64,000 bases of DNA from Pseudoduganella danionis (GCF_009720775.1 NZ_WNKW01000011.1:1-64000), one strand, 5' to 3'; shown: positions 1 through 9,228, counted from the stretch's first letter. Translations and numbers: made by a program. Notes: a model not told the origin generated them from the sequence alone.

Positions 1-76
1 AGTACCAGCGTACGGCCCACAGAATGATGTCACGCTGAAAATGCCGGCCTTTGAATGGGTTCATGTGCAGCTCCAT
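1..76 (-). CDS. tnpA: IS26 transposase, N-terminal fragment
   Basis: Reading leftward from the start codon at 74-76, the first 25 codons give MELHMNPFKGRHFQRDIILW and onward, the IS26 (IS6 family) DDE transposase N-terminus. Only this piece is inside the window; the catalytic DDE core lies outside. The transposase would act on the IS26 ends by replicative or conservative cointegrate formation. Confidence 0.9.
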   Translation of the reverse strand, partial: MELHMNPFKGRHFQRDIILWAVRWY

Positions 77-127
77 CAGCAAAAGGGGATGATAAGTTTA
101 TCACCACCGACTATTTGCAACAGTGCC
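1..127 (-). mobile_element. IS26 terminal segment
   Basis: The first 127 bases match, as I recall it, the transposase-start end of IS26, finishing with the 14-bp terminal repeat TTTGCAACAGTGCC at 114-127. The element lies on the minus strand and continues left out of the window. It ends inside merE, so it truncates the mercury operon. IS26 often marks contig ends because it is repeated, which may explain the window edge. Confidence 0.93.
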
Positions 128-224
128 CATTGGGGAGCATTGGGGAGTTGCAGCCCTCGCGCTGACCGGCCTGTTTGTCCTGTCTGTGGCACGGCTGCTG
201 CGGGCCTTCAGGGGGCGATCATGA
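128..224 (+). pseudogene. merE: merE 3' remnant cut by IS26
   Basis: Directly after the IS26 end an open frame reads GEHWGVAALALTGLFVLSVA and ends at a TGA at 222-224. This is the C-terminal membrane segment of MerE, the small broad-range mercury transporter of Tn501/Tn21-type mer operons. Its start and the rest of the mer operon are absent, removed or displaced by IS26. The stop overlaps the next start in an ATGA arrangement, as expected for merE-urf2. Confidence 0.85.
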
Positions 225-1210
225 GCGTTACCCAACCCGTTGAATGGACCGTGGCGCAACTGGCGCCGGCGGTTGCGCGCGGTCAGCTTGAATTGCACTA
301 CCAGCCGATTGTCGATTTGCGCAGTGACCAGATTGTCGGTGCGGAAGCCTTGTTGCGCTGGCGTCATCCAACGCTCGGACTATTGCCGCCGGGCCAGTTC
401 CTGCCCGTGGCCGAATCGTCCGGCCTGATGCCGGAAATCGGCGCTTGGGTGCTGGGCGCAGCCTGCCGCCAGATGCGCGAGTGGCTGCCGCTGCAATGGC
501 GGCCGTTCCGGCTGGCCGTGAATGTTTCGGCGAGCCAAGTGGGACCGGACTTCGACGGATGGGCAAAGGGCGTGCTGGCCGATGCCGAGTTGCCCGCCGA
601 GTATCTGGAGATCGAGCTGACTGAATCGGTCGCGTTCGGCGATCCGGCGTTGTTCTCCACCTTCGACACCTTGCGCGCCATCGGCGTGCGTTTCGCTGCC
701 GACGACTTCGGGACCGGCTATTCCTGCCTTCAGCACCTGAAATGCTGCCCAATCACCACGCTCAAGATCGACCAGTCGTTCGTCGCCGGACTCACCAACG
801 ACCACCGCGACCGGATCATCGTGCGCACGGTGATCCAGCTCGCGCATGGGCTGGGCATGGAAGTGGTGGCCGAGGGCGTGGAAACGTCCGTGAGTCTTGA
901 TCTGTTGCGGCAAGCCGGTTGCGACGCGGGGCAGGGTTTCCTATTCGCCAGACCGATGCCGGCAGCGGCGTTCGCCGGTTTCGTCAACCAATGGAAGGGG
1001 ATCGCCATGAGCGACAACGAACCGACTGCCACCTGCTGCGTGTGCTGCAAGGAGATCCCGCTCGATGCCGCCTTCACGCCGGAAGGCGCGGAGTACGTCG
1101 AGCACTTCTGCGGGTTGGAGTGCTACCAACGCTTCGCGGCTCGTGCCAAGGCAGAAGCTGACACTGGCACCGATCCGATAGCTAACGCTTCGCCCCGGTC
1201 GAAGGGATGA
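221..1210 (+). CDS. urf2: EAL-domain protein of mercury transposons (urf2)
   Basis: This 329-residue protein has an EAL domain (about residues 15-260) and a C-terminal cysteine-rich DUF3330 domain (about 265-315, with CCVCC and FCGLECY). The EAL fold hydrolyses cyclic-di-GMP, but the first motif here reads EALLRW rather than the classical EALxR, while DDFGTGYS and the later VAEGVE are kept; activity is not proven in this transposon family. The ATG at 221 was chosen because it overlaps the merE stop and begins the conserved sequence; an upstream in-frame extension would read through IS26. It is the conserved gene downstream of mer in Tn21/Tn501-like elements. Its 3' end overlaps the convergent PAP2 gene by 29 bases. 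Confidence 0.9.
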   Translation: MSVTQPVEWTVAQLAPAVARGQLELHYQPIVDLRSDQIVGAEALLRWRHPTLGLLPPGQFLPVAESSGLMPEIGAWVLGAACRQMREWLPLQWRPFRLAVNVSASQVGPDFDGWAKGVLADAELPAEYLEIELTESVAFGDPALFSTFDTLRAIGVRFAADDFGTGYSCLQHLKCCPITTLKIDQSFVAGLTNDHRDRIIVRTVIQLAHGLGMEVVAEGVETSVSLDLLRQAGCDAGQGFLFARPMPAAAFAGFVNQWKGIAMSDNEPTATCCVCCKEIPLDAAFTPEGAEYVEHFCGLECYQRFAARAKAEADTGTDPIANASPRSKG

Positions 1211-1781
1211 ATGCAAGACCCTTCCGATACAGTCGCTCGGCAAGGTGGGTCAGCGGCCCGCCCATCTTGTGCCACAACGGCGTCACCACCGCATAGGCGA
1301 GAGCGGCTACGACGACCGCGCCCGCCATGTCGAGCGGGAAATGCACGCCCAGGAACACCCGTGCCCACGCGACGCTGGCACCAACCAGCAGCGCGAGAAT
1401 GGCCCATCCAACCGCACCGTCGAACAGCAGCGTCAGCCCCACGCCGGCGAACACGGTCATGTGGTCGCTCGGAAATGACGAATCGGCCGCATGCGGCATC
1501 CAGGCATGGCCGAGTCCGATCATGAACGGCCGCGGGTGCGGCCAGAGTGCGCCGATGGCCTGATTGGCCGCCACACCGAGCAGCGCGACCAAACACGCCT
1601 TAATTGCCACGCTCCGGCGCGCATGATCGCCCCACAGCCAGAGGCCCGCCAGCAGCAACGGAATCAGGTAGATCAGGTCGTCGGCGATGCCGATGGCGGC
1701 CTGGATCAACCAGGCCGGCGTACCGTTGCCACCATTGATGTGCAAAAACAGGGCACGGTTGAAGGCTTCAATCTGGGTCAT
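1182..1781 (-). CDS. PAP2-family phosphatase, transposon cargo
   Basis: A 199-residue protein with several hydrophobic segments and the three phosphatase signatures of the PAP2 family: the RP of the first motif (HPRP near residue 84), SFPSDH near residue 103, and ARVFLGVHFPLD near residue 140. Members such as BcrC/undecaprenyl-diphosphatase dephosphorylate lipid carriers in the inner membrane, and some confer bacitracin tolerance. The second motif has D where PSGH is usual. It is the last gene of a minus-strand set dinJ-yafQ-unknown-PAP2 (3-base gap to the preceding gene). The substrate is unknown. Confidence 0.82.
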   Translation of the reverse strand: MTQIEAFNRALFLHINGGNGTPAWLIQAAIGIADDLIYLIPLLLAGLWLWGDHARRSVAIKACLVALLGVAANQAIGALWPHPRPFMIGLGHAWMPHAADSSFPSDHMTVFAGVGLTLLFDGAVGWAILALLVGASVAWARVFLGVHFPLDMAGAVVVAALAYAVVTPLWHKMGGPLTHLAERLYRKGLAFIPSTGAKR

Positions 1782-1784
1782 CGG

Positions 1785-2150
1785 TCAGTCGGCCTGCGGA
1801 TCATCGAGACCGGCGTAGGACAGGCTTTCCGGGTAGAGCGCCGTCAACTGCGACAGTGTGTCCTGTACCTGTTCCAGCGCGTTCGTCATGCCGAGCACTT
1901 GGTCTTCCAGATCGACAGCGAACTCGAAAAGGTCGGCGACTTGGCTGCGCGATCCTTCGTTGAACACGGCCATCGCCAGTTGATGCAACTTCAACAGGTC
2001 AATGCGTAGTTGCGGCGGTCCGCCATTCTCGCCGTCGTTCAAATCGCCGCGCAGCTCGTCCACGGCATCGACAGCGCGCAGCAGCGCCGTGGTGTCGAAG
2101 TTCTCGGGAGCCAGTTCGTTCCATTCCTCATCGGTGATGGTGATTTCCAT
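1785..2150 (-). CDS. acidic hypothetical protein next to the toxin-antitoxin pair
   Basis: A 121-residue acidic protein beginning MEITITDEEWNELAPENFDT with a helical, coiled-coil-like C-terminal half (FAVDLEDQVLGMTNALEQVQ). I do not recognise a named domain. It lies 33 bases downstream of yafQ and 3 bases upstream of the PAP2 gene, so it is probably cotranscribed from the dinJ promoter. Similar small proteins occur in Tn3-family mercury transposons beside toxin-antitoxin genes, but I cannot assign a role. Confidence 0.7.
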   Translation of the reverse strand: MEITITDEEWNELAPENFDTTALLRAVDAVDELRGDLNDGENGGPPQLRIDLLKLHQLAMAVFNEGSRSQVADLFEFAVDLEDQVLGMTNALEQVQDTLSQLTALYPESLSYAGLDDPQAD

Positions 2151-2183
2151 AAGCGTCTTTCTCCTTTGATGGAACCTTGCTGC

Positions 2184-2465
2184 TTACAAGCCAAGCTCGC
2201 TATGCGAGCCGAGGCGGACGAGTTGCAATACAGCGTCACCCGGTTTGCGGTAAATCAACACCAGGTCAGGCTTGACGTGACAATCCCGGTGATCCTTCCA
2301 ATCGCCGGTCAACGCATGATCACGGTGCTTCTCGGCCAGCGGCTGGTCGTTCGCCAAGTCGGTCACGATGGCGACGAAATCACTTGCCAGCGTCTGCCGA
2401 TGCGGGCCTTTGGCTTCGCGCTTGTAGTCGCGCTTGAACTGGCCGGTCTGTTCAATCGTCCGCAT
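2184..2465 (-). CDS. yafQ: YafQ-type RelE-superfamily mRNA interferase toxin
   Basis: A 93-residue protein of the RelE/ParE fold, YafQ branch. The N-terminus FKRDYKREAKG, the central LTGDWKDHRDCHVKPDLVLI and the C-terminal RLGSHSELGL are typical; the conserved histidines, aspartate and terminal HSELF-like motif match ribosome-dependent endoribonucleases. Its start overlaps the antitoxin stop by 14 bases, so the two are translationally coupled. In a transposon the pair would promote maintenance by post-segregational killing. Confidence 0.9.
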   Translation of the reverse strand: MRTIEQTGQFKRDYKREAKGPHRQTLASDFVAIVTDLANDQPLAEKHRDHALTGDWKDHRDCHVKPDLVLIYRKPGDAVLQLVRLGSHSELGL

Positions 2466-2715
2466 TCAAGTCCGCCATCAAGTCCTCGACGGTAGCGAAC
2501 GACCTCAAGCCACCCTGGCGCGCTTCCTTCATTGCCTCGATGGTGGTGGCGTTCGGCACCAGCGGCTCGAACGGCAACGCCTTCTCGCGGGCGACGCGGG
2601 TCAACATGATGCGGAAAGCATCGGACACGGTCAGTCCCATCGCCGCCAGCACGACGGTCGCCTCATCCTTGATTTGCTCGTCGATGCGGGCACGGACTAC
2701 TGCATTTGCAGGCAT
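2452..2715 (-). CDS. dinJ: RelB/DinJ-family antitoxin
   Basis: An 87-residue protein with an N-terminal ribbon-helix-helix (VVRARIDEQIKDEATVVLAA, then MGLTVSDAFRIMLTRVA) typical of RelB/DinJ antitoxins, followed by a toxin-wrapping tail. It would neutralise the YafQ toxin encoded immediately downstream and repress its own promoter. A 19-bp palindrome 20 bases upstream of the start is the likely operator. Confidence 0.9.
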   Translation of the reverse strand: MPANAVVRARIDEQIKDEATVVLAAMGLTVSDAFRIMLTRVAREKALPFEPLVPNATTIEAMKEARQGGLRSFATVEDLMADLNADD

Positions 2716-2735
2716 GGTTTCTTCCTTTAAGTATG

Positions 2736-2754
2736 TGAGCTACATTGTAGCTCA
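2736..2754 (-). promoter_or_regulatory. palindromic operator of dinJ-yafQ
   Basis: TGAGCTACATTGTAGCTCA is a palindrome with 9-bp arms and one central base. It lies just upstream of dinJ, where a ribbon-helix-helix antitoxin would bind to autoregulate. The role is inferred from position and symmetry. Confidence 0.7.
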
Positions 2755-2792
2755 ATTGCTCATCAAATGCACGGCGACTTGCTCTGCCCGCC

Positions 2793-2820
2793 ATGTCGTA
2801 AAACAAGTGTTTTGCGACAT
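2793..2820. promoter_or_regulatory. res subsite, resolvase binding palindrome
   Basis: ATGTCGTAAAACAAGTGTTTTGCGACAT, given here by position 2793-2820, is a nearly perfect 28-bp inverted repeat with ATGTCG/CGACAT ends, 108 bases upstream of the resolvase start. This is the layout of crossover subsite I of a Tn3-family res site; further, weaker subsites probably fill 2821-2928. Confidence 0.7.
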
Positions 2821-2928
2821 ATCTGCAACAGTCATGCGCACCAACCTCTGGATGGCCTCAAAATTGTGCGGAAAACTATGTCGCTATGCGCTACCATACG
2901 GAAACTGGTTATTAATGGTTATCCGCCT

Positions 2929-3531
2929 ATGTTGGTTGGTTACATGCGCGTGTCGTCGGATTCGGACCGGCAGAGCACGGACTTGCAGCGCGACGCGCTG
3001 CTCGCCGCCGGCGTCGATCCGCGCCATCTGTTCGAGGATCACGCCTCTGGTGCGAAGGATGACCGCGTCGGCCTGGCGCGGTCGCTCGAATTCGTCCGCG
3101 CCGGCGACGTGCTGGTCGTGTGGAAGCTCGACCGGCTCGGCCGCTCGTTGTCGCACTTGCTTTCCATCGTGACCTCGCTCAAGGACAAGCGGGTGGCGTT
3201 CCGTTCTCTGACGGAGAACCTGGATACCACGACGCCCTCGGGCGAGTTCCTGTTCCAGGTGTTCGGCGCGCTTGCGCAGTACGAGCGCGCCTTGATCCAA
3301 GAGCGTGTCGTGGCCGGGCTGACTGCCGCCCGCAAACGCGGCCGGATCGGCGGCCGGCCGCAAGCGATCACCGGCGAGAAGCTGGACGCCATCGTCGCCG
3401 CGCTCGATGGCGGCATGTCCAAGGCAGCGGTGTGCCGAAATTTCAGCGTCAAGCGCACCACGCTGATCGAAACGTTGGCGCGAGTGGGGTGGCATGGCAC
3501 GGGAAGGACGGATGATGGGCAACAAGAATAA
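2929..3531 (+). CDS. tnpR: Tn3-family serine resolvase
   Basis: A 200-residue serine recombinase. The catalytic serine is in the VGYMRVSSDSDRQSTDLQRD motif, followed by the conserved KLDRLGRS block near residue 65 and a C-terminal helix-turn-helix around SKAAVCRNFSVKRTTLIETL. It resolves cointegrates at the adjacent res site. The ATG at 2929 was chosen because the conserved domain begins there; an in-frame extension upstream runs through res. Its end overlaps the transposase start by 17 bases. Confidence 0.92.
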   Translation: MLVGYMRVSSDSDRQSTDLQRDALLAAGVDPRHLFEDHASGAKDDRVGLARSLEFVRAGDVLVVWKLDRLGRSLSHLLSIVTSLKDKRVAFRSLTENLDTTTPSGEFLFQVFGALAQYERALIQERVVAGLTAARKRGRIGGRPQAITGEKLDAIVAALDGGMSKAAVCRNFSVKRTTLIETLARVGWHGTGRTDDGQQE

Positions 3532-6500
3532 GCTGCTCACTGTCCTGTCGGACGCCGAGCAGGAAGCCCTGTACGGCTTGTCGGATTTCGACGACACCCA
3601 ACGGCTGGAATACCTTGCGCTGACCGAAACCGAACTGGCGCTCGCCAGCAGTCGGCCCGGACTCCCCGCCCAGCTCTATTGCGTCTTGCAGATCGGTTAC
3701 TTCAAGGCCAAGCACGCTTTCTTCCGCTTCGATTGGAGCGAGGCCGAGGACGATTACGCTTTCGTGTTGAGCCGCTATTTCCACGGTGAGCCATTCGAGC
3801 ACAAGGCGATCACCAAGCACGAGCACTACACCCAGCGCGAGCGGATTGCCCAGTTGTTCGACTACCGGCCGTGGACGGCCGATTTCCTGCCGCATCTCGT
3901 GCGGCAAGCCGCGCAAATCGTGCGCCGCGACGTGACACCTGGGTTCGTGGCCGCCGAGCTGATCGTCTGGCTCAACGAGCACAAGATCATTCGGCCCGGC
4001 TATACCACCCTGCAAGAGCTGGTCAGCGAAGCCCTGTCCGCCGAACGTCGGCGCTTGGGCGGCTTGCTGGCGGAAGTGTTGGACGAATCGGCCAAGGCTG
4101 CGCTGGGCCAGCTCCTGGTGCGCGACGATACCTTGTCTCAACTGGCGGCGCTCAAGCAGGACGCCAAGGATTTCGGCTGGCGTCAGATGACCCGCGAGCG
4201 CGAGAAGCGCGCCACGCTGGAACCGCTGCATGGAATCGCCAAGACACTGCTGCCAAAGTTCGGAATCTCACAGCAGAACCTGCTGTACTACGCGAGCCTG
4301 GCGAATTTCTACACTGTCCACGATCTGCGCAACCTGAAGGCCGATCAGACGCATCTCTACCTGCTGTGCTACGCCTGGGTGCGCTATCGGCAGCTCTCCG
4401 ACAACCTGGTCGATGCGATGGCCTACCACATGAAGCAGTTGGAGGACGAAAGCAGCGCGGGCGCAAAGCAATCCTTTGTCACCGAGCAGATGCGCCGTCA
4501 GCAAGACACTCCGCAGGTCGGCCGCCTGTTGTCGCTTTACATCGACGACAGCGTGCCCGATCCCACACCTTTCGGCGATGTGCGTCAACGCGCCTACAAG
4601 ATCATGCCCCGCGATACGCTGCAAACCACGGCACAGCGTATGAGCGTGAAGCTGGTGAGCAAGCTGGCTTTGCACTGGCAGGCAGTGGACGGCCTGGCCG
4701 AGCGTATCCGCCGTCATCTTCGCCCACTGTATGTCGCGCTTGACTTCGCCGGCACCGACCCCGACAGCACGTGGCTCGCGGCGCTGGACTGGGCTGGGCC
4801 AAGGGCGTGTTCGCCAAGCAGCAGCGCCTGTCACAACGGCCGCTCTCCGAATGTCCGGCATCCACGCTGCCGAAAAGGTTGCGGCCGTACCTGCTGACCT
4901 TCGATGCGGATGGCACGCCGACGGGCCTGCATGCCGACCGATACGAGTTCTGGCTGTACCGCCAAGTCAGGAAGCGCTTCCAGTCGGGTGAACTCTACCT
5001 CGACGACAGCCTGCAACACCGTCATTTCTCCGACGAGTTGGTTTCGCTGGACGAAAAGGCCGATGCACTGGCGCAGATGGACATCCCGTTCCTGCGGCAG
5101 CCGGTCGATGCCCAGCTCGAAGTGCTGGCGGCCGAACTGCACGCGCAATGGCTGGCCTTCAACCGCGAGCTGAAGCAGGGCAAGCTGACGCACCTGGAAT
5201 ACGATAAGGACACGCAGAAGCTGACCTGGCACAAGCCCAAGGGCGAGAACCAGAAGGCACGCGAAAAGTCGTTCTACGAGCAACTGCCGTTCTGCGACGT
5301 GGCCGACGTGTTCCGTTTCGTCAACGGACAGTGTCAGTTCCTGTCGGCCCTGACGCCGTTGCAGCCACGCTATGCGAAGAAGGTGGCCGACGCCGACAGC
5401 CTGATGGCGGTCATCATCGCGCAGGCGATGAACCACGGCAACCAGGTCATGGCACGCACCAGCGACATCCCGTACCACGTGCTGGAAAGCGCCTACCAGC
5501 AGTACCTGCGCCACGCAACGTTGCACACGGCCAACGACTGCATCAGCAACGCCATCGCCGCACTGCCGATCTTCCCGTACTATTCGTTCGACCTCGATGT
5601 GCTGTACGGTGCCGTCGATGGGCAAAAATTCGGCGTCGAACGGCCGACAGTGAAGGCGCGCTACTCGCGCAAATACTTCGGGCGCGGCAAAGGCGTGGTC
5701 GCCTACACACTGCTGTGCAACCATGTGCCGCTCAACGGCTACCTGATCGGCGCGCACGACTACGAGGCCCATCACGTGTTCGACATCTGGTATCGCAACA
5801 CGTCGGACATCGTGCCGACCGCGATCACCGGCGACATGCACAGCGTCAACAAGGCCAACTTCGCCATCCTGCACTGGTTCGGTCTGCGCTTCGAGCCGCG
5901 CTTCACCGACCTTGGCGACCAATTGAAGGAACTGTACAGCGCCGACGATCCGGCGCTGTACGAGAAATGCCTGATCCGGCCGGTCGGAGTAATCGACCGG
6001 CAACTCATCATCAACGAGAAGCCGAACATCGACCAGATAGTGGCCACGCTCGGGCTGAAGGAGATGACGCAAGGCACGCTGATCCGCAAGCTGTGCACCT
6101 ACACCGTGTCGAATCCGACACGGCGCGCGGTGTTCGAGTTCGACAAACTCATCCGCAGCATCTACACGCTGCGCTACTTGCGCAATCCGCAACTGGAACG
6201 CAATGTGCACCGCTCGCAGAACCGGATTGAGTCCTACCACCAGCTACGCTCGGCCATCGCCCAGGTCGGCGGCAAGAAGGAGCTGACCGGGCGCACCGAC
6301 ATCGAGATCGAAATCAGCAACCAGTGCGCAAGGCTGATCGCCAACGTCGTCATCTACTACAACTCGGCCATCCTGTCGCGGCTGCTGACGAAGTACGAGG
6401 CGAGCGGCAACGCCAAGGCGCTGGCACTCATCACCCAAATATCACCGGCGGCCTGGCGGCACATCCTGCTGAACGGGCATTACACCTTCCAGAGCGACGG

Positions 6501-6549
6501 CAAGATGATCGACCTGGATGCGCTCGTGGCGGGGTTGGAACTGGACTGA
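3515..6549 (+). pseudogene. tnpA: Tn3-family transposase, frameshifted by a 5-bp duplication
   Basis: The reading frame starting MGNKNKLLTV (AAGGA at 3504-3508) covers about the first 425 codons; the rest, from WAKGVFAKQQ to the stop at 6547-6549, is in a different frame. At the switch the 5-mer TGGGC is present twice in tandem (4790-4794 and 4795-4799); removing one copy restores one reading frame of about 1000 codons, the normal family length. The second part keeps the DDE region with GDMHSVNKANFAILHWFG and the terminal NRIESYHQLR. The element can therefore probably not move by its own transposase unless frameshifting occurs or this is a sequencing error. Confidence 0.9.
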
Positions 6550-6581
6550 CGGAAATTTCTGGGGTTCCGGCTTACAACCCC
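6544..6581. repeat. terminal inverted repeat of the Tn3-family transposon
   Basis: Immediately after tnpA, the outer bases read inward from the right as GGGGTTGTAAGCCGGAACCC, with the GGGG start and about 38-bp length typical of this family. The end is placed at 6581 because the hydrolase reading frame stops matching its family exactly there. The partner repeat is outside the window. Confidence 0.75.
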
Positions 6582-7024
6582 TGAAAGTGGGCAGCTTGGA
6601 CGAAGACATAGCCGTCCGGCGTCGTCTGCGTGCGGATTTGACCCGGCAGCTTGTTCTTGTTGATGGCCGTCGATTCGCCGGCGTCCGGAGCATGCGCCGC
6701 AATATATACCAGCCCCGCTACTTGCGGGGCATTGCCGGCCTGGGTGATCACGGCGCCGCCGTAGCTGTGCCCCACCAGAATAGCGGGACCCTGCAAGGCT
6801 TGCAGTACGCGCGTGGTGGCGGCGACGTCTTCCTCCAGCGAAGTCATGGGATGCTGCACCATGCTGACGTTGTAGCCGTCTTTGCTCAGGATGTCGTAGA
6901 CGGCGCGCCAACCGGAGGCATCGGCGAATTGGCCGTGCACCAGCACGATGTTTTTCACTGGTTCGACGGCAAAGGCCGGAACGCTCAGGCCAAGCGCGAG
7001 GACAGTCGTTGCAAGGTAACGCAT
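6582..7024 (-). pseudogene. secreted alpha/beta hydrolase, 3' end lost to transposon
   Basis: The frame encodes 147 residues: a signal peptide (MRYLATTVLALGLSVPAFA), the oxyanion region IVLVHGQFADASGW, and the nucleophile elbow GHSYGG near residue 91. The family is usually about 230-270 residues, with acid and histidine in the missing C-terminal part, so the fragment is catalytically dead. The break falls where the Tn3 terminal repeat begins (6581/6582). Confidence 0.85.
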
Positions 7025-7249
7025 ATTAGACTCCAGATTGTGATGGGGGAGTCCATTATGCGTATCCGTCCAGGACTAAGCGATGACGCAATCATTACAA
7101 ACCGATGACAAGATGACTCGCCACAGGTTTTGCCCTTACGCGCCAGTCCAGCATATAGGCCGGTAGGAAATGTAATGGGGGGATTTCATTCCATCGCTGC
7201 TGGGCTGCCTGGGAACTGAGAGCGGCTAGCGTACGCCTGCCCGGAACTC

Positions 7250-8245
7250 CTACTGCTCAGCCTGACTTGCATAGCGTTGCGCCAGAATCGCGCACACCAT
7301 CAGCTGGATCTGATGGAACAGCATCAGCGGCAGAATGATCATACCCAGTGCACCGTGCGGGAAGAGGACCTTGGCCATCGGTACGCCGCTCGCCAGGCTC
7401 TTCTTGGAACCGCAAAAGATGATCACGATCTGGTCCTGTCTGGAAAAGCCCAGTTTGCGACTGATGAATGTGCCCAGCAGTAGCGCGATGGCCAGCATGA
7501 CGCAGCACACCACCGCCAGACTGGCCAGCGCAGGGGCTGGCAGTTTCTGCCACAGTCCCTCGATTACCGAGGCGCTGAATGCGGTGTACACCACCAGCAG
7601 GATGGATCCCTGATCGATCCAGCGCAGCATGGGCTTGTGCCGGTCTACCCAGGCACCGATGCGCGGACGCAGCAGCTGGCCAGACAGGAAGGGCAGCAAC
7701 AGTTGTACGACGATAGATACGATTGCATCGATGGGTGAACCGCCCGCTGCGCCGCGCACTACCAGCAAGCTCACCAGTAGCGGAGTCAGAAAGATGCCGA
7801 CAAAGTTAGAGGCCGAAGCGCTACACACGGCAGCTGCCAGGTTGCCGCGTGCCATGGCTGTAAAGGCTATCGATGACTGGACAGTGGAGGGCAGCGTGCA
7901 GAGAAATAAAATACCGAGGTAGAGTTCGGGCGTGAGTACGGCCAGTGCGACGGGCTTCAGTGCCAGTCCCAGCAGGGGGAACATCACGAAAGTGCTGGCC
8001 AGTACCAGCAGGTGCAGGCGCCAGTGCGTCAGCCCGGAAACGAGCGCCTCGCGCGACAGTTTGGCGCCATGCAGGAAGAACAGCAGGCCGATGGCGAATG
8101 TGGTGAGCTGGCCGAGCGCGACGCTTGCCACGCCATGGGCAGGGAATAAGCTCGCCAGCAGCACCATCAGCAGCAACAGGATGGTGTAGGTGTCGATGGA
8201 CAGGCGGCGCAGCACGGCGCTGATGGATTGTATGGGATGCAGCAT
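7250..8245 (-). CDS. YfeH-like bile acid:sodium symporter family transporter
   Basis: A 331-residue inner-membrane protein with about ten hydrophobic segments, related to E. coli YfeH and the putative Na+-dependent transporter branch of the BASS superfamily. Conserved features include LLFFLHGAKLSREAL near residue 55, LPSTVQSSIAFTAMARGN near 118 and CGSKKSLASGVPMA near 280. Substrate is not predictable. It is encoded downstream of the MetR-type regulator in the same direction, separated by 86 bases, so it may be a member of the methionine-linked cluster, but this is inference from position only. Confidence 0.85.
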   Translation of the reverse strand: MLHPIQSISAVLRRLSIDTYTILLLLMVLLASLFPAHGVASVALGQLTTFAIGLLFFLHGAKLSREALVSGLTHWRLHLLVLASTFVMFPLLGLALKPVALAVLTPELYLGILFLCTLPSTVQSSIAFTAMARGNLAAAVCSASASNFVGIFLTPLLVSLLVVRGAAGGSPIDAIVSIVVQLLLPFLSGQLLRPRIGAWVDRHKPMLRWIDQGSILLVVYTAFSASVIEGLWQKLPAPALASLAVVCCVMLAIALLLGTFISRKLGFSRQDQIVIIFCGSKKSLASGVPMAKVLFPHGALGMIILPLMLFHQIQLMVCAILAQRYASQAEQ

Positions 8246-8331
8246 TCGGGCTTCCTAAAGGGTGTGGGCACTAGCGCCGGCTAGCATGGCGTGCGGACGC
8301 CGTATCGTCAAGCTTGCCAGCGCTGCAGTCG

Positions 8332-9228
8332 CTATGCCGTGTAGCTTTCCGCCTTGCGTGCCATGGCGATAAATGCTTGCAGATAGTCGGTGTCGTGGTC
8401 AGCTTCGCGGGCACCGAGATAGATATGTTTCTGGATGCCTGCCGGGCCCAGACGCAAGGTCTTTAATTCCAGATGCGGGGCATAGTCCGTCACCAGCCAT
8501 TTGGGCAGCGCGGTCACGCCACGGCCGCTGGCGACCATTTGCAGCATGATGTCGGTCGTTTCTATGGTCTTGTGCTTGCGTGGTGCGACCCGGGCGGGCA
8601 GCAGGAACATATTGTAGATGTCGAGCCGCTCTATCGCTACCGGATAGGTGATCAGCGTTTCTTCCATCAGCTGTTGCGGCAGTACTTCGTCCTGTACGGC
8701 CCATGGATGGTCTTTATGTACCACCAGGACCTGTTCGTAGTCGAACACGGGTTCGAAGCGCAGGCCCGGCTTGAGCAGCGGATCAGGCGTCACCAGCAGG
8801 TCGATTTCGAAGCCTAGCAGGGCGCCGATGCCGCCAAACTGGAATTTCTGCTTGACGTCCACATCTACCAGCGGCCAGGCCGCAAGATAGCCGGAAACAA
8901 TTTTCAACAGCCACTGATAGCATGGGTGACACTCCATGCCTATGCGCAGCGTGCCGCGTTCGCCCTGAGCAAACTGTTGCAGGCGCTGTTCTGCCAGATC
9001 CAGTTGCGGAATCAGCCTTTGCGCCACGGTGTACAGATACTGGCCCGCCTGGGTGAGCCGCAAGGAGCGGCCTTCGCGCAACCAGAGATCGGTGCCCACT
9101 TGCTGCTCCAGCTTCTTCATGCTGTGGCTGAGCGCTGATTGTGTCAGATGGAGCACCTCGGCGGCAGCAGTGAGCGAGCCTTGTTTTTCGACTTCCAGCA
9201 AGGTGGCTAGATGGATACGTTCCAGCAT
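8332..9228 (-). CDS. metR: MetR-like LysR-type regulator
   Basis: A 298-residue LysR-family activator: N-terminal winged helix (LATLLEVEKQGSLTAAAEVL, SQSALSH-type recognition helix TQSALSHSMKKLEQQVG) and a periplasmic-binding-like effector domain. The effector domain resembles MetR (GMECHPCYQWLLKIV; homocysteine is the classical MetR coinducer). It sits in the same minus-strand cluster as mesX and mesD, so it probably controls folate-independent methionine synthesis. A MetR-box-like sequence is at 12066-12078. Confidence 0.87.
   Translation of the reverse strand: MLERIHLATLLEVEKQGSLTAAAEVLHLTQSALSHSMKKLEQQVGTDLWLREGRSLRLTQAGQYLYTVAQRLIPQLDLAEQRLQQFAQGERGTLRIGMECHPCYQWLLKIVSGYLAAWPLVDVDVKQKFQFGGIGALLGFEIDLLVTPDPLLKPGLRFEPVFDYEQVLVVHKDHPWAVQDEVLPQQLMEETLITYPVAIERLDIYNMFLLPARVAPRKHKTIETTDIMLQMVASGRGVTALPKWLVTDYAPHLELKTLRLGPAGIQKHIYLGAREADHDTDYLQAFIAMARKAESYTA

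Larger units (their letters stand above)
128..6581 (+). mobile_element. right part of a mercury-type Tn3-family transposon
   Basis: The order merE'-urf2, minus-strand dinJ-yafQ-unknown-PAP2, res, tnpR, tnpA, terminal repeat is the transposition half of a mer transposon. The mer operon is cut by IS26 at 127. Insertion is in an alpha/beta hydrolase gene at 6582. The transposase gene is frameshifted, so the element is probably fixed unless helped in trans or mobilised by IS26. Confidence 0.85.

Noticed and set aside
41..220. N-terminal extension of the EAL-domain protein
   Set aside because: The extension is a translation of the IS26 end and the out-of-frame merE remnant.
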